Assembly: GCA_017798145.1 (NCBI GenBank)
Contig: CP059069.1
Location: 1,101,226-1,165,225 of the forward strand
From: Akkermansiaceae bacterium
GTDB taxonomy: Bacteria; Verrucomicrobiota; Verrucomicrobiia; Verrucomicrobiales; Akkermansiaceae
Direction: 5' to 3'
DNA: 64,000 nucleotides
Positions 32,384 to 45,384 of this stretch are shown here, one piece after another. The position numbers and the translations under genes were made by a program. The notes under the pieces were generated by a model. The model did no database searches, was not told where the DNA came from, and saw nothing but the letters and a program-made list of their open reading frames with translations. Numbering within the stretch: the first letter of the stretch is position 1; the number at the start of each line of letters is the position of its first letter.

Positions 32384-33721
32384 ATGAAACGGCTCGCGAA
32401 CCACTGGCAGATCCTGATCTCACTTGTTTTGGCAACGCTGACGGCGCTCGCGCTGCGGGGGCTATTCCGGGACGCGGCGGAGGGTTCGGCGAACGCGGAT
32501 TTCGTGAACGGAGCCTTGGAGACATGCCGCTTCATCGGGGATCTTTTCATGCGGGCGCTGAAGATGATCATCGTGCCGCTGATCGTGACGGCGGTGATTT
32601 CCGGGATCACGGGGATGAAGGGCGTGGAGGGGTTCGGGCGGCTGGGCGCGAAGACGGTGGGGTTCTACCTGTGCTCCTCGCTGGTAGCGATTACTGTGGG
32701 TCTAGTAATTGTCAACGCGGTGCAGCCGGGGATCAGCGACGGGGCGCCGAACGAGACGATCAGGGCGGCGTTCGAGAAGATGGGAGCGGAGGCGGATGAG
32801 TCGCTGAAAGCGAAGGTGGCCGAGGCGGGCGGGCGCGAGGGCAAGGATTTCCTGGGGATCTTCAAGGCGATGCTGCCGGAGAACGTGATCAGCGCGGCGA
32901 GTGATAACGGGCAGATGCTGGGGGTGATCGTCTTCAGCATCCTGTTTGCGGTCGCGGCGACACAGTTGCCGGGCGATAGCGGGGACAGCGTGCGGTATTT
33001 CTTCGGTGCGGCGAACGAGGCGATGATCACAGTGACGAAATGGATCATGGCGACCGCTCCGATCGGGGTGTATGCGCTGATCCTGCCGGTGATCTATGAG
33101 ACCGGTGTGGAGCTTTTCGTGCAATTGGGGAAATACTTTTTCACGGTGCTCTTCGCGCTGGGGCTGCATCTTTTCGTGGTGCTTCCGCTGGCGCTGAAAT
33201 TCATCGGAAAGACCAGCCCGCTGGCTCATTTCAAGGCGATGAGGCCGGCGCTGCTGTTGGCATTTTCCACGGCATCCTCCTCGGCGACGCTGCCGGTCAC
33301 AATGCGGGCGGTGCAGGACAACGCAGGGGTGTCGAAGCGGGTTGCGAGCTTCACCCTGCCGCTGGGTGCGACGGTGAACATGGATGGAACGGCGCTCTAT
33401 GAATGCGTGGCGGTGATTTTCGTGGCGCAGGTGATGGGGATAGGGCTGGGCCTTGGGGAGCAGTTTTTCATCGTGGTGGCGGCGCTGCTGACGAGCGTGG
33501 GTGTGGCTGGCATCCCCTCGGCGAGCCTGGTGGCGATTTTGCTGATCCTGAAGAACTCCGGGATCCCGAATGCGGAGACGGCGGTGGTCGCGCTGCTATC
33601 GGTGGACCGGCTGCTGGATATGAGCCGTACGGCGGTGAATGTTTTCTCCGACTCTTGTGCCGCGGTGATCATCGGCGAGAGCGAGGGGGAGGTCTTCGCA
33701 GCAGCGAACGGTGCCGAGTGA
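32384..33721 (+). CDS. dicarboxylate/amino acid:cation symporter
   Basis: Inner-membrane transporter of the DAACS (GltP/DctA) family, 445 residues, importing dicarboxylates or acidic amino acids with H+ or Na+. Multiple transmembrane helices start at about residue 8. Family hallmarks: the first re-entrant loop FSTASSSATLPVTM, the helix-7 motif PLGATVNMDGTALYE and the second loop GVAGIPSASLVAI, with the substrate-binding DRLLDMSRTAVNVFSD helix. Start chosen at MKRLANHWQI; two earlier in-frame ATGs would add an unlikely Gly/Trp-rich leader. Substrate preference is not certain. Confidence 0.92.
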   Translation: MKRLANHWQILISLVLATLTALALRGLFRDAAEGSANADFVNGALETCRFIGDLFMRALKMIIVPLIVTAVISGITGMKGVEGFGRLGAKTVGFYLCSSLVAITVGLVIVNAVQPGISDGAPNETIRAAFEKMGAEADESLKAKVAEAGGREGKDFLGIFKAMLPENVISAASDNGQMLGVIVFSILFAVAATQLPGDSGDSVRYFFGAANEAMITVTKWIMATAPIGVYALILPVIYETGVELFVQLGKYFFTVLFALGLHLFVVLPLALKFIGKTSPLAHFKAMRPALLLAFSTASSSATLPVTMRAVQDNAGVSKRVASFTLPLGATVNMDGTALYECVAVIFVAQVMGIGLGLGEQFFIVVAALLTSVGVAGIPSASLVAILLILKNSGIPNAETAVVALLSVDRLLDMSRTAVNVFSDSCAAVIIGESEGEVFAAANGAE

Positions 33722-33780
33722 TCGTGCTCCGTGGAAGACTGCGGCAGGTGTGGACTCACCGGCTGGAGTTGGCGTTCCGT

Positions 33781-35628
33781 TCACTCGTCCTGGAGGTAAC
33801 TTTTCGGGCGGTAGATGATGGCGAAGGGAATGAAGAGCAGGGCGGTGGCACCCATGAGAGCGCTGAAGAACCAGAAGTAGGATGCGCCCTGGAGACGCAC
33901 CTGGCCGCCGGAGAAGGTGGTCTTCGTGAAGGTATCCCCTGCCCCGCTATCATCGCCGGAGCTGATGCCCAATTCCTTTTTCCTGACCGAAAGCCAAGTC
34001 TCGTCCGGACGGATCGAGTCCATCCATGAGGGTTTCCTTTCGGGTTCGGGCTGCGATTTCGAAATGATGATTCCGATGTCCCATTTGGTGTTCCATTTCC
34101 CATCGGGACCGGCGCTCCATATGCGGGCAGCGGTGGAGTTGAGGATGAGGTAGCGCAGCGGGCGCCCCCAGTGATCCTTGGAATCCGCGAGGATCTTGGC
34201 TCCTGTTTCCTTATCGGGAAAGGTCTCGGCATTGCGTGATGCGGCTGAGATGATGGTCTCGGCGGCGCGGTTGAGGGACTGCTGGCCGGGGACTTCGAGG
34301 GGGATGCCCGCATCCTTGCCGATGCGTCGGATGAAGGGGCTGCCAGGGTCGGATTTGTCGTATCCGGGCAGGACAACGGTGCGGGGGCTGTCCTGCCAAT
34401 CGGCTGGCAGCTGGGCGATGGCCTCGGCGAGCTGTTCCTCGGCGGCGCTGGGGATGCGGATGTAGTGGTTCACTCCGGCGACGAGGAAATTCCCGACCGC
34501 GACGGCGGCGAGGTAGAAGCACATGATGAAGGATTTCATGGTCTTTGGCGACTGGGTGTAGGCGAATTCCAAGGCAACGATGGAGACCATGATCTCCGCG
34601 GCCGTAAGCAGGGCGAAGGCGGCGATCTGCCATGAGATGTTCGGCCTTTCCCCGGCATCGATGCGCACCTGGATGATGCTGACGAGGACGAAGGCGGCGG
34701 TCATCAGCAGGAGGCCTATGCCGATTTTACGCAGGGAGCTGAGCGGCCAGAATTTTTCAACCCAAGGATAGATGAAGTAGGAGAAGATGGGGATGAAGGT
34801 GAGGACGAAGACGGAGTTGAGCGACTGGATCTGGGAGGGCAGCCAGTTGATGCCGAGGAAATTCCGGTCCATGTCCTGGGACTGGAAGATCCATGTCGAG
34901 CCGGTCTGGTCGAAGAGCGCCCAGAAAACGGCGACGAAAAGATAGACGGGGGTGAGCTTGAGGATTGCGAAAAGGCCTTCCCTGCTGAAAACCTCTTTCA
35001 GGAACCCGGTGCCACCCGCCGGCACGTGCGCGAAGCGTTTCCTGCCCATCCAGAAAACGAGGGTGGCGATGGCCATGAGCACCCCGGGCACACCGAAGGC
35101 CCAGTGGGGGCCATACCATTCCAGGAGCCATGGGGTGAGCAGCATGGAGGCGAAGGCACCGAGGTTGATGGAGAAGTAGAACCAGTTGAAAATGCGCGGC
35201 AGGAGGTGGTGGTTTCGGGAGCCGAACTGGTCGCCGACATGGGCGGAGACGCAGGGCTTGATGCCGCCCGCACCGAGGGCGATGAGAACCAGCCCGGCGA
35301 ACATCCATTTCTCGGACTGGCCGAAATTCCCCATCAGCGCGAGCGCCGCGTGGCCCGCGCAATAGATCAGGGAGAGCCAGATGATCACGCGGTATTTCCC
35401 GAAGAAAACATCGGCCAGCAGGGCGCCGATGAAAGGGGTGAGGTAGAACGCGCCGCCGAAGAGGTGGACAAGCTCGGCGGAGCGCGCCTCATCCATCGGC
35501 TTCCCCGGGGAGCCATCCATCAGATAGAGGTATTGGGTGAGGAAGACGGCAAGGATCGCCTTCATCCCGTAGAACGAGAAGCGCTCGGCGGCCTCGTTGC
35601 CGATGATGTGGGGGATGCCCTTGGGCAT
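33781..35628 (-). CDS. POT/PTR family proton-dependent peptide transporter with soluble insert
   Basis: A 615-residue MFS transporter importing di/tripeptides with protons. The POT signature GNEAAERFSFYGMKAILAVFLTQYL (ExxERF) starts at about residue 9; further helices run to about 410. Between the penultimate and last helix is a roughly 170-residue soluble stretch (about 412-585), which ends with DHWGRPLRYLILN and IWSAGPDGKWNTKWDIG, similar to the C-terminal half of type II secretion pseudopilins (GspG). The final helix follows (FWFFSALMGATALLFIPFAIIY). Start chosen at MPKGIPH, preceded by GGAGGA; a 12-residue longer form is possible. Confidence 0.88.
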   Translation of the reverse strand: MPKGIPHIIGNEAAERFSFYGMKAILAVFLTQYLYLMDGSPGKPMDEARSAELVHLFGGAFYLTPFIGALLADVFFGKYRVIIWLSLIYCAGHAALALMGNFGQSEKWMFAGLVLIALGAGGIKPCVSAHVGDQFGSRNHHLLPRIFNWFYFSINLGAFASMLLTPWLLEWYGPHWAFGVPGVLMAIATLVFWMGRKRFAHVPAGGTGFLKEVFSREGLFAILKLTPVYLFVAVFWALFDQTGSTWIFQSQDMDRNFLGINWLPSQIQSLNSVFVLTFIPIFSYFIYPWVEKFWPLSSLRKIGIGLLLMTAAFVLVSIIQVRIDAGERPNISWQIAAFALLTAAEIMVSIVALEFAYTQSPKTMKSFIMCFYLAAVAVGNFLVAGVNHYIRIPSAAEEQLAEAIAQLPADWQDSPRTVVLPGYDKSDPGSPFIRRIGKDAGIPLEVPGQQSLNRAAETIISAASRNAETFPDKETGAKILADSKDHWGRPLRYLILNSTAARIWSAGPDGKWNTKWDIGIIISKSQPEPERKPSWMDSIRPDETWLSVRKKELGISSGDDSGAGDTFTKTTFSGGQVRLQGASYFWFFSALMGATALLFIPFAIIYRPKSYLQDE

Positions 35629-35759
35629 GCCAGCAGTTTCCTCCGGTTTGGTGCGGTATCCCATGCGCCCGAAGCTCCCTGCATTGGGCGGAAACTGCAA
35701 GCCGTTACGTCGAAGCCTGAAACACCGGCCGCATTCCGGCGTATCCGTCCCCCAGTGCC

Positions 35760-37016
35760 ATGAAAAAATCCACCGTCATCCTCAGCCATGCCTGCATTTT
35801 CGCCCTCGGGATCGCCGTGGCTTTCGTCTCGAAAAAGGAAACTGGTGCTGCTGATGCGGGCGGATCCGCCTTGCCGCAGCAAAGGGAAAGGGGATCAAGG
35901 ATCATCTCCGGTGCGGACACCGCAGGCCGCCCCGCCGCGGAAATGCAGCGCCGGAGCCTACCGGGTGCCGCAGCGGAATCGAAGGCCGGTGCCCGCGCGG
36001 CCTTGGGGCGGATCAATGCGATCGCCGACACCTATGACAGGCAGCGCAACCTGATGAATTTCCTCGACGGACTTTCGCCGGAACATTTCGAGGAGGTGGC
36101 GGATGAGTTTCGGAAGCTCGATCACTATGGGAACACCAGCACCGAGATGGAGCTGCTTTTCCAGGCTTGGGCGAAGGCCGACCCCTTGGCCGCGCTGGAT
36201 TACATCGGGGAAAACCCCGGAATGTCGCGCAACCGCGGCGAGGTGCTGGAGGTCTGGGCCGTAGCGGATCCGGCGGCGGCGGAAAAATGGGCCATGGACC
36301 AGCACAAGGGCGAGGGGGCGAACCCATATCTCGCATCCGTGATCAAGGGGATCGCGTCCTACGACATCGGCAAGGCGGCGCTGTTGACGCAAGGCATGCC
36401 CATGGGCGCCGAGCGGGGGCCGGCGATCGATGCCATCGCAAAAGCGCTGCTGATGAAAGGCACGGAGGCGGCCTTCGCATTTCCGGACACCATCGGGGAC
36501 GAGCATCTCAAGGGCAGCTTCGTGATGATGATTTCCCAGAACCTCGCGAGGCGCGATCCGCAGGCGGCGGCCGACTGGGTGGCATCGATGGGCAGCGGGG
36601 ACTTGCAGAACCGCGCCTCCGGGGATGTGGCGGGACGGCTGGCGAGGTTGGATGTGGACAAGGCGGTGGAGTTCGTTTCCTCGTTGCAGCCTGCTGCGAG
36701 GGCGAACGCGGCCGCCGCGACCGTGCCCTCCATGTCGGCGAACAACATCGAGGGCACGGCCCGCTGGGTCTCATCGCTGGCCGGCACGCCGGGCTATGAC
36801 AGGGTGGTGGAGTCGTTCGTGTGGAGCTGCGACCACCGGGCGCCCGAGCAATCGGCGGCATGGATCAGCGGCGTCTCGGATCCGGGCCAACAGCTCAGGC
36901 TCTACCACAGGATGTTGGGCGAGTGGCAGAAAAGGGATGATGCCGCCGTCCGCACATGGGTTGCGGAAAACGAGGTGCCGGAGACCGTGAGGAGACGTTT
37001 TGCACCGATCCGCTAG
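35760..37016 (+). CDS. DPxAA-repeat helical protein, membrane-anchored
   Basis: A 418-residue protein with an N-terminal signal anchor (about 4-23, VILSHACIFALGIAVAFV) and then helical repeats containing DPLAALDYI, DPAAAEKWAM, DPQAAADWVASM and PEQSAAWISG at 35-45-residue steps. Such DPxAAxxW proteins are frequent in Verrucomicrobiota; their function is unknown, and an extracytoplasmic protein-interaction scaffold is a guess. Its stop overlaps the convergent kinase gene stop by four bases. Confidence 0.75.
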   Translation: MKKSTVILSHACIFALGIAVAFVSKKETGAADAGGSALPQQRERGSRIISGADTAGRPAAEMQRRSLPGAAAESKAGARAALGRINAIADTYDRQRNLMNFLDGLSPEHFEEVADEFRKLDHYGNTSTEMELLFQAWAKADPLAALDYIGENPGMSRNRGEVLEVWAVADPAAAEKWAMDQHKGEGANPYLASVIKGIASYDIGKAALLTQGMPMGAERGPAIDAIAKALLMKGTEAAFAFPDTIGDEHLKGSFVMMISQNLARRDPQAAADWVASMGSGDLQNRASGDVAGRLARLDVDKAVEFVSSLQPAARANAAAATVPSMSANNIEGTARWVSSLAGTPGYDRVVESFVWSCDHRAPEQSAAWISGVSDPGQQLRLYHRMLGEWQKRDDAAVRTWVAENEVPETVRRRFAPIR

Positions 37017-39376
37017 TCCGGCAATCCGGGCGATATCGCTTTCCATATCTCGCCGAATTTCTCGTTTTTGCGGGAAAGGAGTTCGGCGCTCTGCACAGCT
37101 CTTTTCCTATTCCCGGCAAGCCAGTCGAATGCGACGGCGGAAGCCTGGTTGCGCAGGGCCTCTTCATCCCCTGAGGCTCTTTTTGCGAGCTCGGCCTGCA
37201 GCGCGAGGAGCTGGTCTGGGGGGAAATCCTCCCATGGGATTTCGCGGATCTCACCGTTGGCCAGCTTCGCTGTCAGCTTTTTCCCATCCGGGATCACCAG
37301 GGAGGTGATGGCAGTGCCGTCGTTGAGCTTGAGGGGTAGGGAAACCGGCTTGCCTTGGAGCGCCTTTTCCATGTCCGCCATGAAAACAAGGGCGGATTGG
37401 GCCATCAGCAGCAAGGAGTTCCGCTTTCCGCGCTGTGGGTCTCCCTGGAGATTTGAGATCAGATCCACCATATCCTGGAAGGCATAGCCTGCGGCCAGCG
37501 AGCCGATCTCATCCATGACATCAATGCCGCCCTCCTCGGGCGGGGACGGGTTGCGGAGGGTTCTTTCTAGCTTGGCGAGATCCAGCTGTCTGGCGCGGAC
37601 GTTGAACCGGGCCCGGCCTTTCGTCTGTAGCAGGCTGAGTGTCTCGTTGAGGTTTTCAATGGCAACTTGGCAGGCATCCGGCGTCGCGGGATCCTTTCCA
37701 AAACCCGCGGAAGAGAGCTCATCGTAATCCTTGAGATAAGCCCTCGCCGCTACCTGATAGAGATCGAGTACCGCGTCGCCACCGAGAGAAGGCTCGGAAG
37801 CGATCCTGCGGAAAAAAGGGACGGCCTGATCCAGCCCGCCCTGCTCCCAGTTTTTCAGTCCGGCGATGAGATAGCCCATGAAACGCTCATTCCCGACCGA
37901 GCCGAGATCGAGCGACTGCGCATCAAAAAAGCCGGGGCGTCGCAAATCAAGGAGCACGGGACGGACTCCGGTTCGGAACCCAGCCATGCTTCCGGCGGAA
38001 TCCATGGACAGGTGTTGCTCGGCAAGATCCGCCACTTTCCTCGCATCATTCATGCGCCCATCCATCATCGCCGCGACAAGCGCCTGGATCCCGGACCAGG
38101 TGCGGGTCGGCTCCTGAACGGAAGAATCCTGGAGCAGGGATGTGAAAATTTCCTCCGCCCTTCGGTAACCCTGGTTTTCCATCGCCTTCCTCGCGGATGC
38201 GTAGCGAGATGCGACCTCGACGGGATTGTCACCGGCATCTTCCGGAGCGTTCTCAACGATGGGTGGCTTGGGCATCGTCCCGGTATCTGCGGAAGACCGG
38301 GAGCGCACCACCAGCAAGGTCAGCAGCCCTGTTACGGCGACGACAACCACACTGCCCAAGATGAAATTGACCCTTTTTTTCGTCCGCCTCAGCTCCGCCC
38401 GGCGCTCGGCCTTCGTTATGCCCTGAACATCCTTCACAGCCTCGCCATGGGCTGCCTTCAGGGCGGTTTTCAAACCGGCGATCATGTCATCATAACTGCC
38501 GAAGCGCTGGATCGATTGGTATGCCATCGCCCTGTCAACCACCGCGCAGGTCTCGTCCAGCAGGTGGGGGGCGGCGCGCTTCAACGGGATGATGCGCTGC
38601 TTCGCCTCGCGCAGCTTGTCGGTGGCCATCGTCTCCTCGTCGCAGGGCGGCTTGCCGGCGAGCGCGTGGTAGAGCGTCGCACCAAAGGCGTAGATGTCGG
38701 AGCGGAAATCCTCCGGCTGCCCCTCGATCGCCTCCGGCGGCACGTAATATGGGGTCGCCCAGATCTCGGTCGCCGTCGCCTTCCCGCCCTTTGTGACGAG
38801 AGCCAGCCCGAAATCGACGAGTTTGGCGTTGCCCTCGGAATCGAGTAGGATGTTACCCGGCTTCACGTCGCGGTGTATCAGCCCTGCGGACTGCGCACCT
38901 TTCAAACCCTCGGCCACCTGAATGGCAAGGGGCAGCAGCTCCGCCTCGGAAATCACCCCCTTCTCCCGGATCTGGTGCTCGAAGTGCCCGCCGGGCACGA
39001 ATTCCATGGCGATGTAGAAACGACCGAAAGCACGCCCCGTCGTGAGCACCCTCACCACATTCGGGTGGCTGAAGGATGCGGTGAGACGGGCTTCCTGCTC
39101 GAAGGCTGCGATCCTTTTCTCGTCGTTCGAATACTCCTCGCTGAGGATTTTCAACGCAACCTCGCGGCCCAGTGTCTCGTCGTTTGCGATGAAAACGGAG
39201 CTCATGCCACCGATCGCGTGGCGGCGCGTGAGGGTGTAGGGACCGAACTGTTTCTTGACCCTGTTCTCCGCATTGCATGCCGGGCAAACGACACGCGAGT
39301 AGGGCGCGACGGAAGCGATGTTCATCGGCGCCCCGCAAGAATAACAGACTATGATTTCCTCTTCGCCGTCGGCCAT
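37013..39376 (-). CDS. serine/threonine protein kinase with zinc ribbon and transmembrane segment
   Basis: A 787-residue eukaryotic-type kinase. N-terminal zinc ribbon (CYSCG at about 11, CPAC at about 32), kinase domain at about 46-310 with GGMSSVF glycine loop, VALKIL lysine, HRDVKPGNILL catalytic loop and VDFGLA, then one transmembrane helix (about 338-358, ILGSVVVVAVTGLLTLLVV). The outer part is helical, probably TPR-like. Inner-membrane sensor kinase; substrates unknown. Start at MADGEEEIIVCYSC; the upstream open frame overlaps the divergent ruvA start region and is rejected. Confidence 0.92.
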   Translation of the reverse strand: MADGEEEIIVCYSCGAPMNIASVAPYSRVVCPACNAENRVKKQFGPYTLTRRHAIGGMSSVFIANDETLGREVALKILSEEYSNDEKRIAAFEQEARLTASFSHPNVVRVLTTGRAFGRFYIAMEFVPGGHFEHQIREKGVISEAELLPLAIQVAEGLKGAQSAGLIHRDVKPGNILLDSEGNAKLVDFGLALVTKGGKATATEIWATPYYVPPEAIEGQPEDFRSDIYAFGATLYHALAGKPPCDEETMATDKLREAKQRIIPLKRAAPHLLDETCAVVDRAMAYQSIQRFGSYDDMIAGLKTALKAAHGEAVKDVQGITKAERRAELRRTKKRVNFILGSVVVVAVTGLLTLLVVRSRSSADTGTMPKPPIVENAPEDAGDNPVEVASRYASARKAMENQGYRRAEEIFTSLLQDSSVQEPTRTWSGIQALVAAMMDGRMNDARKVADLAEQHLSMDSAGSMAGFRTGVRPVLLDLRRPGFFDAQSLDLGSVGNERFMGYLIAGLKNWEQGGLDQAVPFFRRIASEPSLGGDAVLDLYQVAARAYLKDYDELSSAGFGKDPATPDACQVAIENLNETLSLLQTKGRARFNVRARQLDLAKLERTLRNPSPPEEGGIDVMDEIGSLAAGYAFQDMVDLISNLQGDPQRGKRNSLLLMAQSALVFMADMEKALQGKPVSLPLKLNDGTAITSLVIPDGKKLTAKLANGEIREIPWEDFPPDQLLALQAELAKRASGDEEALRNQASAVAFDWLAGNRKRAVQSAELLSRKNEKFGEIWKAISPGLPD

Positions 39377-39501
39377 GCCCAAACCTAGATAGCGGAAAGC
39401 TGTCTGGAAACCTGGAATTTCCGGAAATATCCGCCCGCAGAAGGTGGATGCCTGAAGCTTCCCTCTTGCATCATGGCCCCTTTCCCCCGAATCCTCTCCC
39501 C

Positions 39502-40098
39502 GTGATCGCAAGACTCCGAGGGAAAATCATCGAGGCCTACCCGAACCGGCTGGTCGTTGACTGCCACGGGGTCGGGTACGAGGCGGTCATCCCCATCTCC
39601 ACCTACGACAAGCTGCATCCAACGGAAGGAGCCGCCGTGGATCTCCGCACCCACCTGCACATCCGGGAAAACGCCCACACGCTCTACGGCTTCGCCACCG
39701 AGGAGGAGCGCGATGTTTTCCTGCTTCTCATCGACCGCGTCTCCGGGATCGGCCCGGCCATCGCCATCGCCATCCTCAGCGGGATGCCCGTGGCGATGTT
39801 CAAGTCCGCCGTCGTGGCCGGCGATGTGGCGCTGCTTTCCAAATCCAAGGGGGTCGGGAAAAAGACCGCCGAGCGCATCATCCTGGAGCTGAAGGACAAG
39901 GTCGGCGTCACCGACACCTGGCAGGACGCCGCCTCCGGCCAGGTTTCCACCGAAGCCGCCGATGCCGAGCTGGCCCTCATCGCCCTCGGCTACAAGCAGG
40001 TCGAAGCACGCAAGGCCGTCCGCGCCATCCTCGACAAAGACCCCGCCTCCACCGCCGAAGCCCTCATCCGCGGCGCGCTCCGCAGCCTGCAAGGCTAG
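39502..40098 (+). CDS. ruvA: Holliday junction branch migration protein RuvA
   Basis: A 198-residue DNA-binding subunit that tetramerises on Holliday junctions and loads RuvB. OB domain MIARLRGKI-like start (here GTG, VIARLRGKIIEAYPN), acidic pin region HIRENAHTLYGFATEEER, two HhH motifs SGIGPAIAIAIL and KGVGKKTAERIILELKDK, and a C-terminal UBA-like domain ALIALGYKQVEARKAV. The GTG is chosen because family proteins begin there. It is divergent from the kinase and 21 bases ahead of gltX. ruvB and ruvC are not in the window. Confidence 0.95.
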   Translation: MIARLRGKIIEAYPNRLVVDCHGVGYEAVIPISTYDKLHPTEGAAVDLRTHLHIRENAHTLYGFATEEERDVFLLLIDRVSGIGPAIAIAILSGMPVAMFKSAVVAGDVALLSKSKGVGKKTAERIILELKDKVGVTDTWQDAASGQVSTEAADAELALIALGYKQVEARKAVRAILDKDPASTAEALIRGALRSLQG

Positions 40099-40119
40099 CC
40101 TTCGTGAAAGTTGAAATTT

Positions 40120-41415
40120 ATGACCGTCCGCACCCGCTTCGCCCCCTCCCCCACCGGCTACCTCCACGTCGGCGGCGCCCGCACCGCCCTGTTCAACTGG
40201 CTCTACGCCCGGAAGCACAACGGCACCTTCATCCTGCGCGTCGAGGACACCGATGCCGCCCGCAACACCGAGGAAGCCCGCCAGGCGATCTTCGACGGCA
40301 TGAACTGGCTCGGACTCGATTGGGATGAAGGCCCGGAGAAGGGCGGCCCGCACGGCCCTTATTACCAATCCCAGCGCAACGGCATCTACGACGCCTATTT
40401 CGAGAAACTCCTCGCCGCCGACCGACTCTACAAGGACGGTGACGCCTACCGTTTCCGCTTCGACCGCAAGCCGATCACGATGCACGACCTCGTCTGCGGC
40501 GAGGTCACCATCGACTACCGCGACGAATCAAACACCCCCGATATGGTCGTGAAGCGCAGCGACGGCTCCTACGTGTTCCATTTCGTGAACGTCGTCGATG
40601 ACCTGGAGATGGAAATGACCCACGTGATCCGCGGCGAGGATCACCTGATGAACACGCCGAAGCATCTCCAGCTCTTCGAGGCGCTCGGCGCCCAGCCGCC
40701 GCAATACGCCCACATCCCGCTCATCCTCAACCCGGACGGCACCAAGATGTCGAAGCGCGACGTCGGTGCCGCCGTCGGCGACTATCCGCGCCAAGGCTTC
40801 CTTTCCGGAGCGGTCGTGAATTTCATCGCCCTTCTCGGCTGGTCGTCGAAGTCCGATGACGAGATTTTCACCCTCGCCGAACTCATCGACCGCTTCTCGC
40901 TGGAGGCCATCAACCGCGCCCCCGCCCGTTTCGATTTCGAGAAGTGCAAGTGGGTGAACCAGCAGCATATCGGGAAAATCAGCACGGAGGATTTCGCGGA
41001 ACTCGCGAAGCCCTTCGTCGAGGCCGCGAAACTTCCGGTCAACGACGCCTACCCTACGGTGATCGCCGCCGTGAAAGAGAAAGTCCGGCTCCTCGATGAA
41101 ATCCCCGCCGCCATCGACTTCCTACTGACAGACGACGCCCCCCAGGATGCGGAAGCCGTCGCCAAGGCTAAAGCGAACCCCAACTCCGCCCATCTCGCGG
41201 CGCTCGCGGATCAGCTTGATAGACTGTCCGAATGGTCGGCGGAAAAAGCGAAAGAAGCCATCGGCGAAGTCGCCGCCGCGAACGGCGCGAAAGCCGGACA
41301 ACTGATGTTTCCCGTCCGCGTCGCCCTCTCCGGCCGCGCCCATGGCCCGGATCTCGGGGATATTTTCGCGATCCTTGGGAAAGGGAAAACGGTGGATAGG
41401 CTGAGGAGATTCTGA
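40120..41415 (+). CDS. gltX: glutamate--tRNA ligase
   Basis: Charges tRNA-Glu with glutamate in the cytosol. Class I motifs: FAPSPTGYLHVGG (HIGH-like) at about 6-18, RVEDTDAARNTEE, the tRNA-binding block around HVIRGEDHLMNTPKH, and KMSKRDVGA (KMSKS-like) at about 210. At 431 residues it is on the short side, the C-terminal anticodon domain being compact, ending LMFPVRVALSGRAHGPDLGDIF. Start at the ATG of MTVRTRFAPSP; a TTG three codons upstream is unlikely. Probably co-transcribed with ruvA. Confidence 0.96.
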   Translation: MTVRTRFAPSPTGYLHVGGARTALFNWLYARKHNGTFILRVEDTDAARNTEEARQAIFDGMNWLGLDWDEGPEKGGPHGPYYQSQRNGIYDAYFEKLLAADRLYKDGDAYRFRFDRKPITMHDLVCGEVTIDYRDESNTPDMVVKRSDGSYVFHFVNVVDDLEMEMTHVIRGEDHLMNTPKHLQLFEALGAQPPQYAHIPLILNPDGTKMSKRDVGAAVGDYPRQGFLSGAVVNFIALLGWSSKSDDEIFTLAELIDRFSLEAINRAPARFDFEKCKWVNQQHIGKISTEDFAELAKPFVEAAKLPVNDAYPTVIAAVKEKVRLLDEIPAAIDFLLTDDAPQDAEAVAKAKANPNSAHLAALADQLDRLSEWSAEKAKEAIGEVAAANGAKAGQLMFPVRVALSGRAHGPDLGDIFAILGKGKTVDRLRRF

Positions 41416-41417
41416 AC

Positions 41418-41485
41418 GTGGGGGCGATCTCCGGTCGCCGCTGCAGATCAGAGAAGAGAGGGAGGCGACCGAAGATCGCCCCCAC
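41418..41485. repeat. REP doublet between gltX and metH
   Basis: GTGGGGGCGATCTCCGGTCG (and CC) faces its near-exact reverse complement, giving 22-base arms with one mismatch around 24 bases. The same 22-base unit bounds the transposase inserted in metH at 42003-42666. The hairpin may also end transcription of both convergent genes. Confidence 0.8.
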
Positions 41486-44914
<3,429 letters not shown>

Positions 44915-44927
44915 GGTGGGATGTGAA

Positions 44928-44971
44928 TTTTTCACCGCGGAGACGCAAAGGTTCGCGGAGGGTCGCAGAGA
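44928..44971. repeat. left terminal inverted repeat of a GxxExxY cassette
   Basis: TTTTTCACCGCGGAGACGCA then AAGGTTCGCGGAGGGTCGCA, matched in inverted orientation at 45385-45430. The two ends share about 30 of 40 bases. Confidence 0.75.
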
Positions 44972-44974
44972 TTC

Positions 44975-45382
44975 TTATTCGGGGAAATTCAGGACTTGGC
45001 GCTTGATTCCATCGACCAAACGGATTGTGTGAAAATTAATGAGAAGTCCGAGATGCTTTTCGGACATGCGCAGGTAGGTCAAGAGTTGGGCGGAGTGGAT
45101 CGGCAAAAGGCTCTCTACTGTCTTCACCTCGATGATGAGCGAATCCTCGACGAGCAAGTCAATACGATAGGCATCATCGATCTCCAGATCCTTGTATCTG
45201 ATCGGAAGCGACAATTGCCTCTTCACTTTGAACCCCTGCAACTCCAACTCATGCATCAAAGATGCCTCATAGGTGAACTCCAAAAGCCCCGGACCAAGAT
45301 CCCGATGCACCTCGATCGCAGCACCAATCACCCGCTCACTCAGTTCATTCAATCGTGCTTTTTCAGTTTTCATAAACTCCAT
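44975..45382 (-). CDS. GxxExxY protein
   Basis: A 135-residue protein of the GxxExxY family (PD-(D/E)XK-like fold by family description; function unknown). Signature: IGAAIEVHRDLGPGLLEFTYEASLMHEL with GxxExxY, and YRIDLLVEDSLIIEVKTVE with the Asp and Glu-x-Lys of the nuclease-like core. It occupies a small cassette with inverted terminal repeats and separates the two metH genes. Such cassettes are widely scattered in Verrucomicrobiota and Planctomycetota. Start at MEFMKTEK or four codons later. Confidence 0.9.
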   Translation of the reverse strand: MEFMKTEKARLNELSERVIGAAIEVHRDLGPGLLEFTYEASLMHELELQGFKVKRQLSLPIRYKDLEIDDAYRIDLLVEDSLIIEVKTVESLLPIHSAQLLTYLRMSEKHLGLLINFHTIRLVDGIKRQVLNFPE

Positions 45383-45384
45383 CT

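Noticed and set aside
37667-38848. 393-codon open frame antisense to the kinase gene
   Set aside because: Arg/Gly/His-rich shadow of the kinase; no motif.
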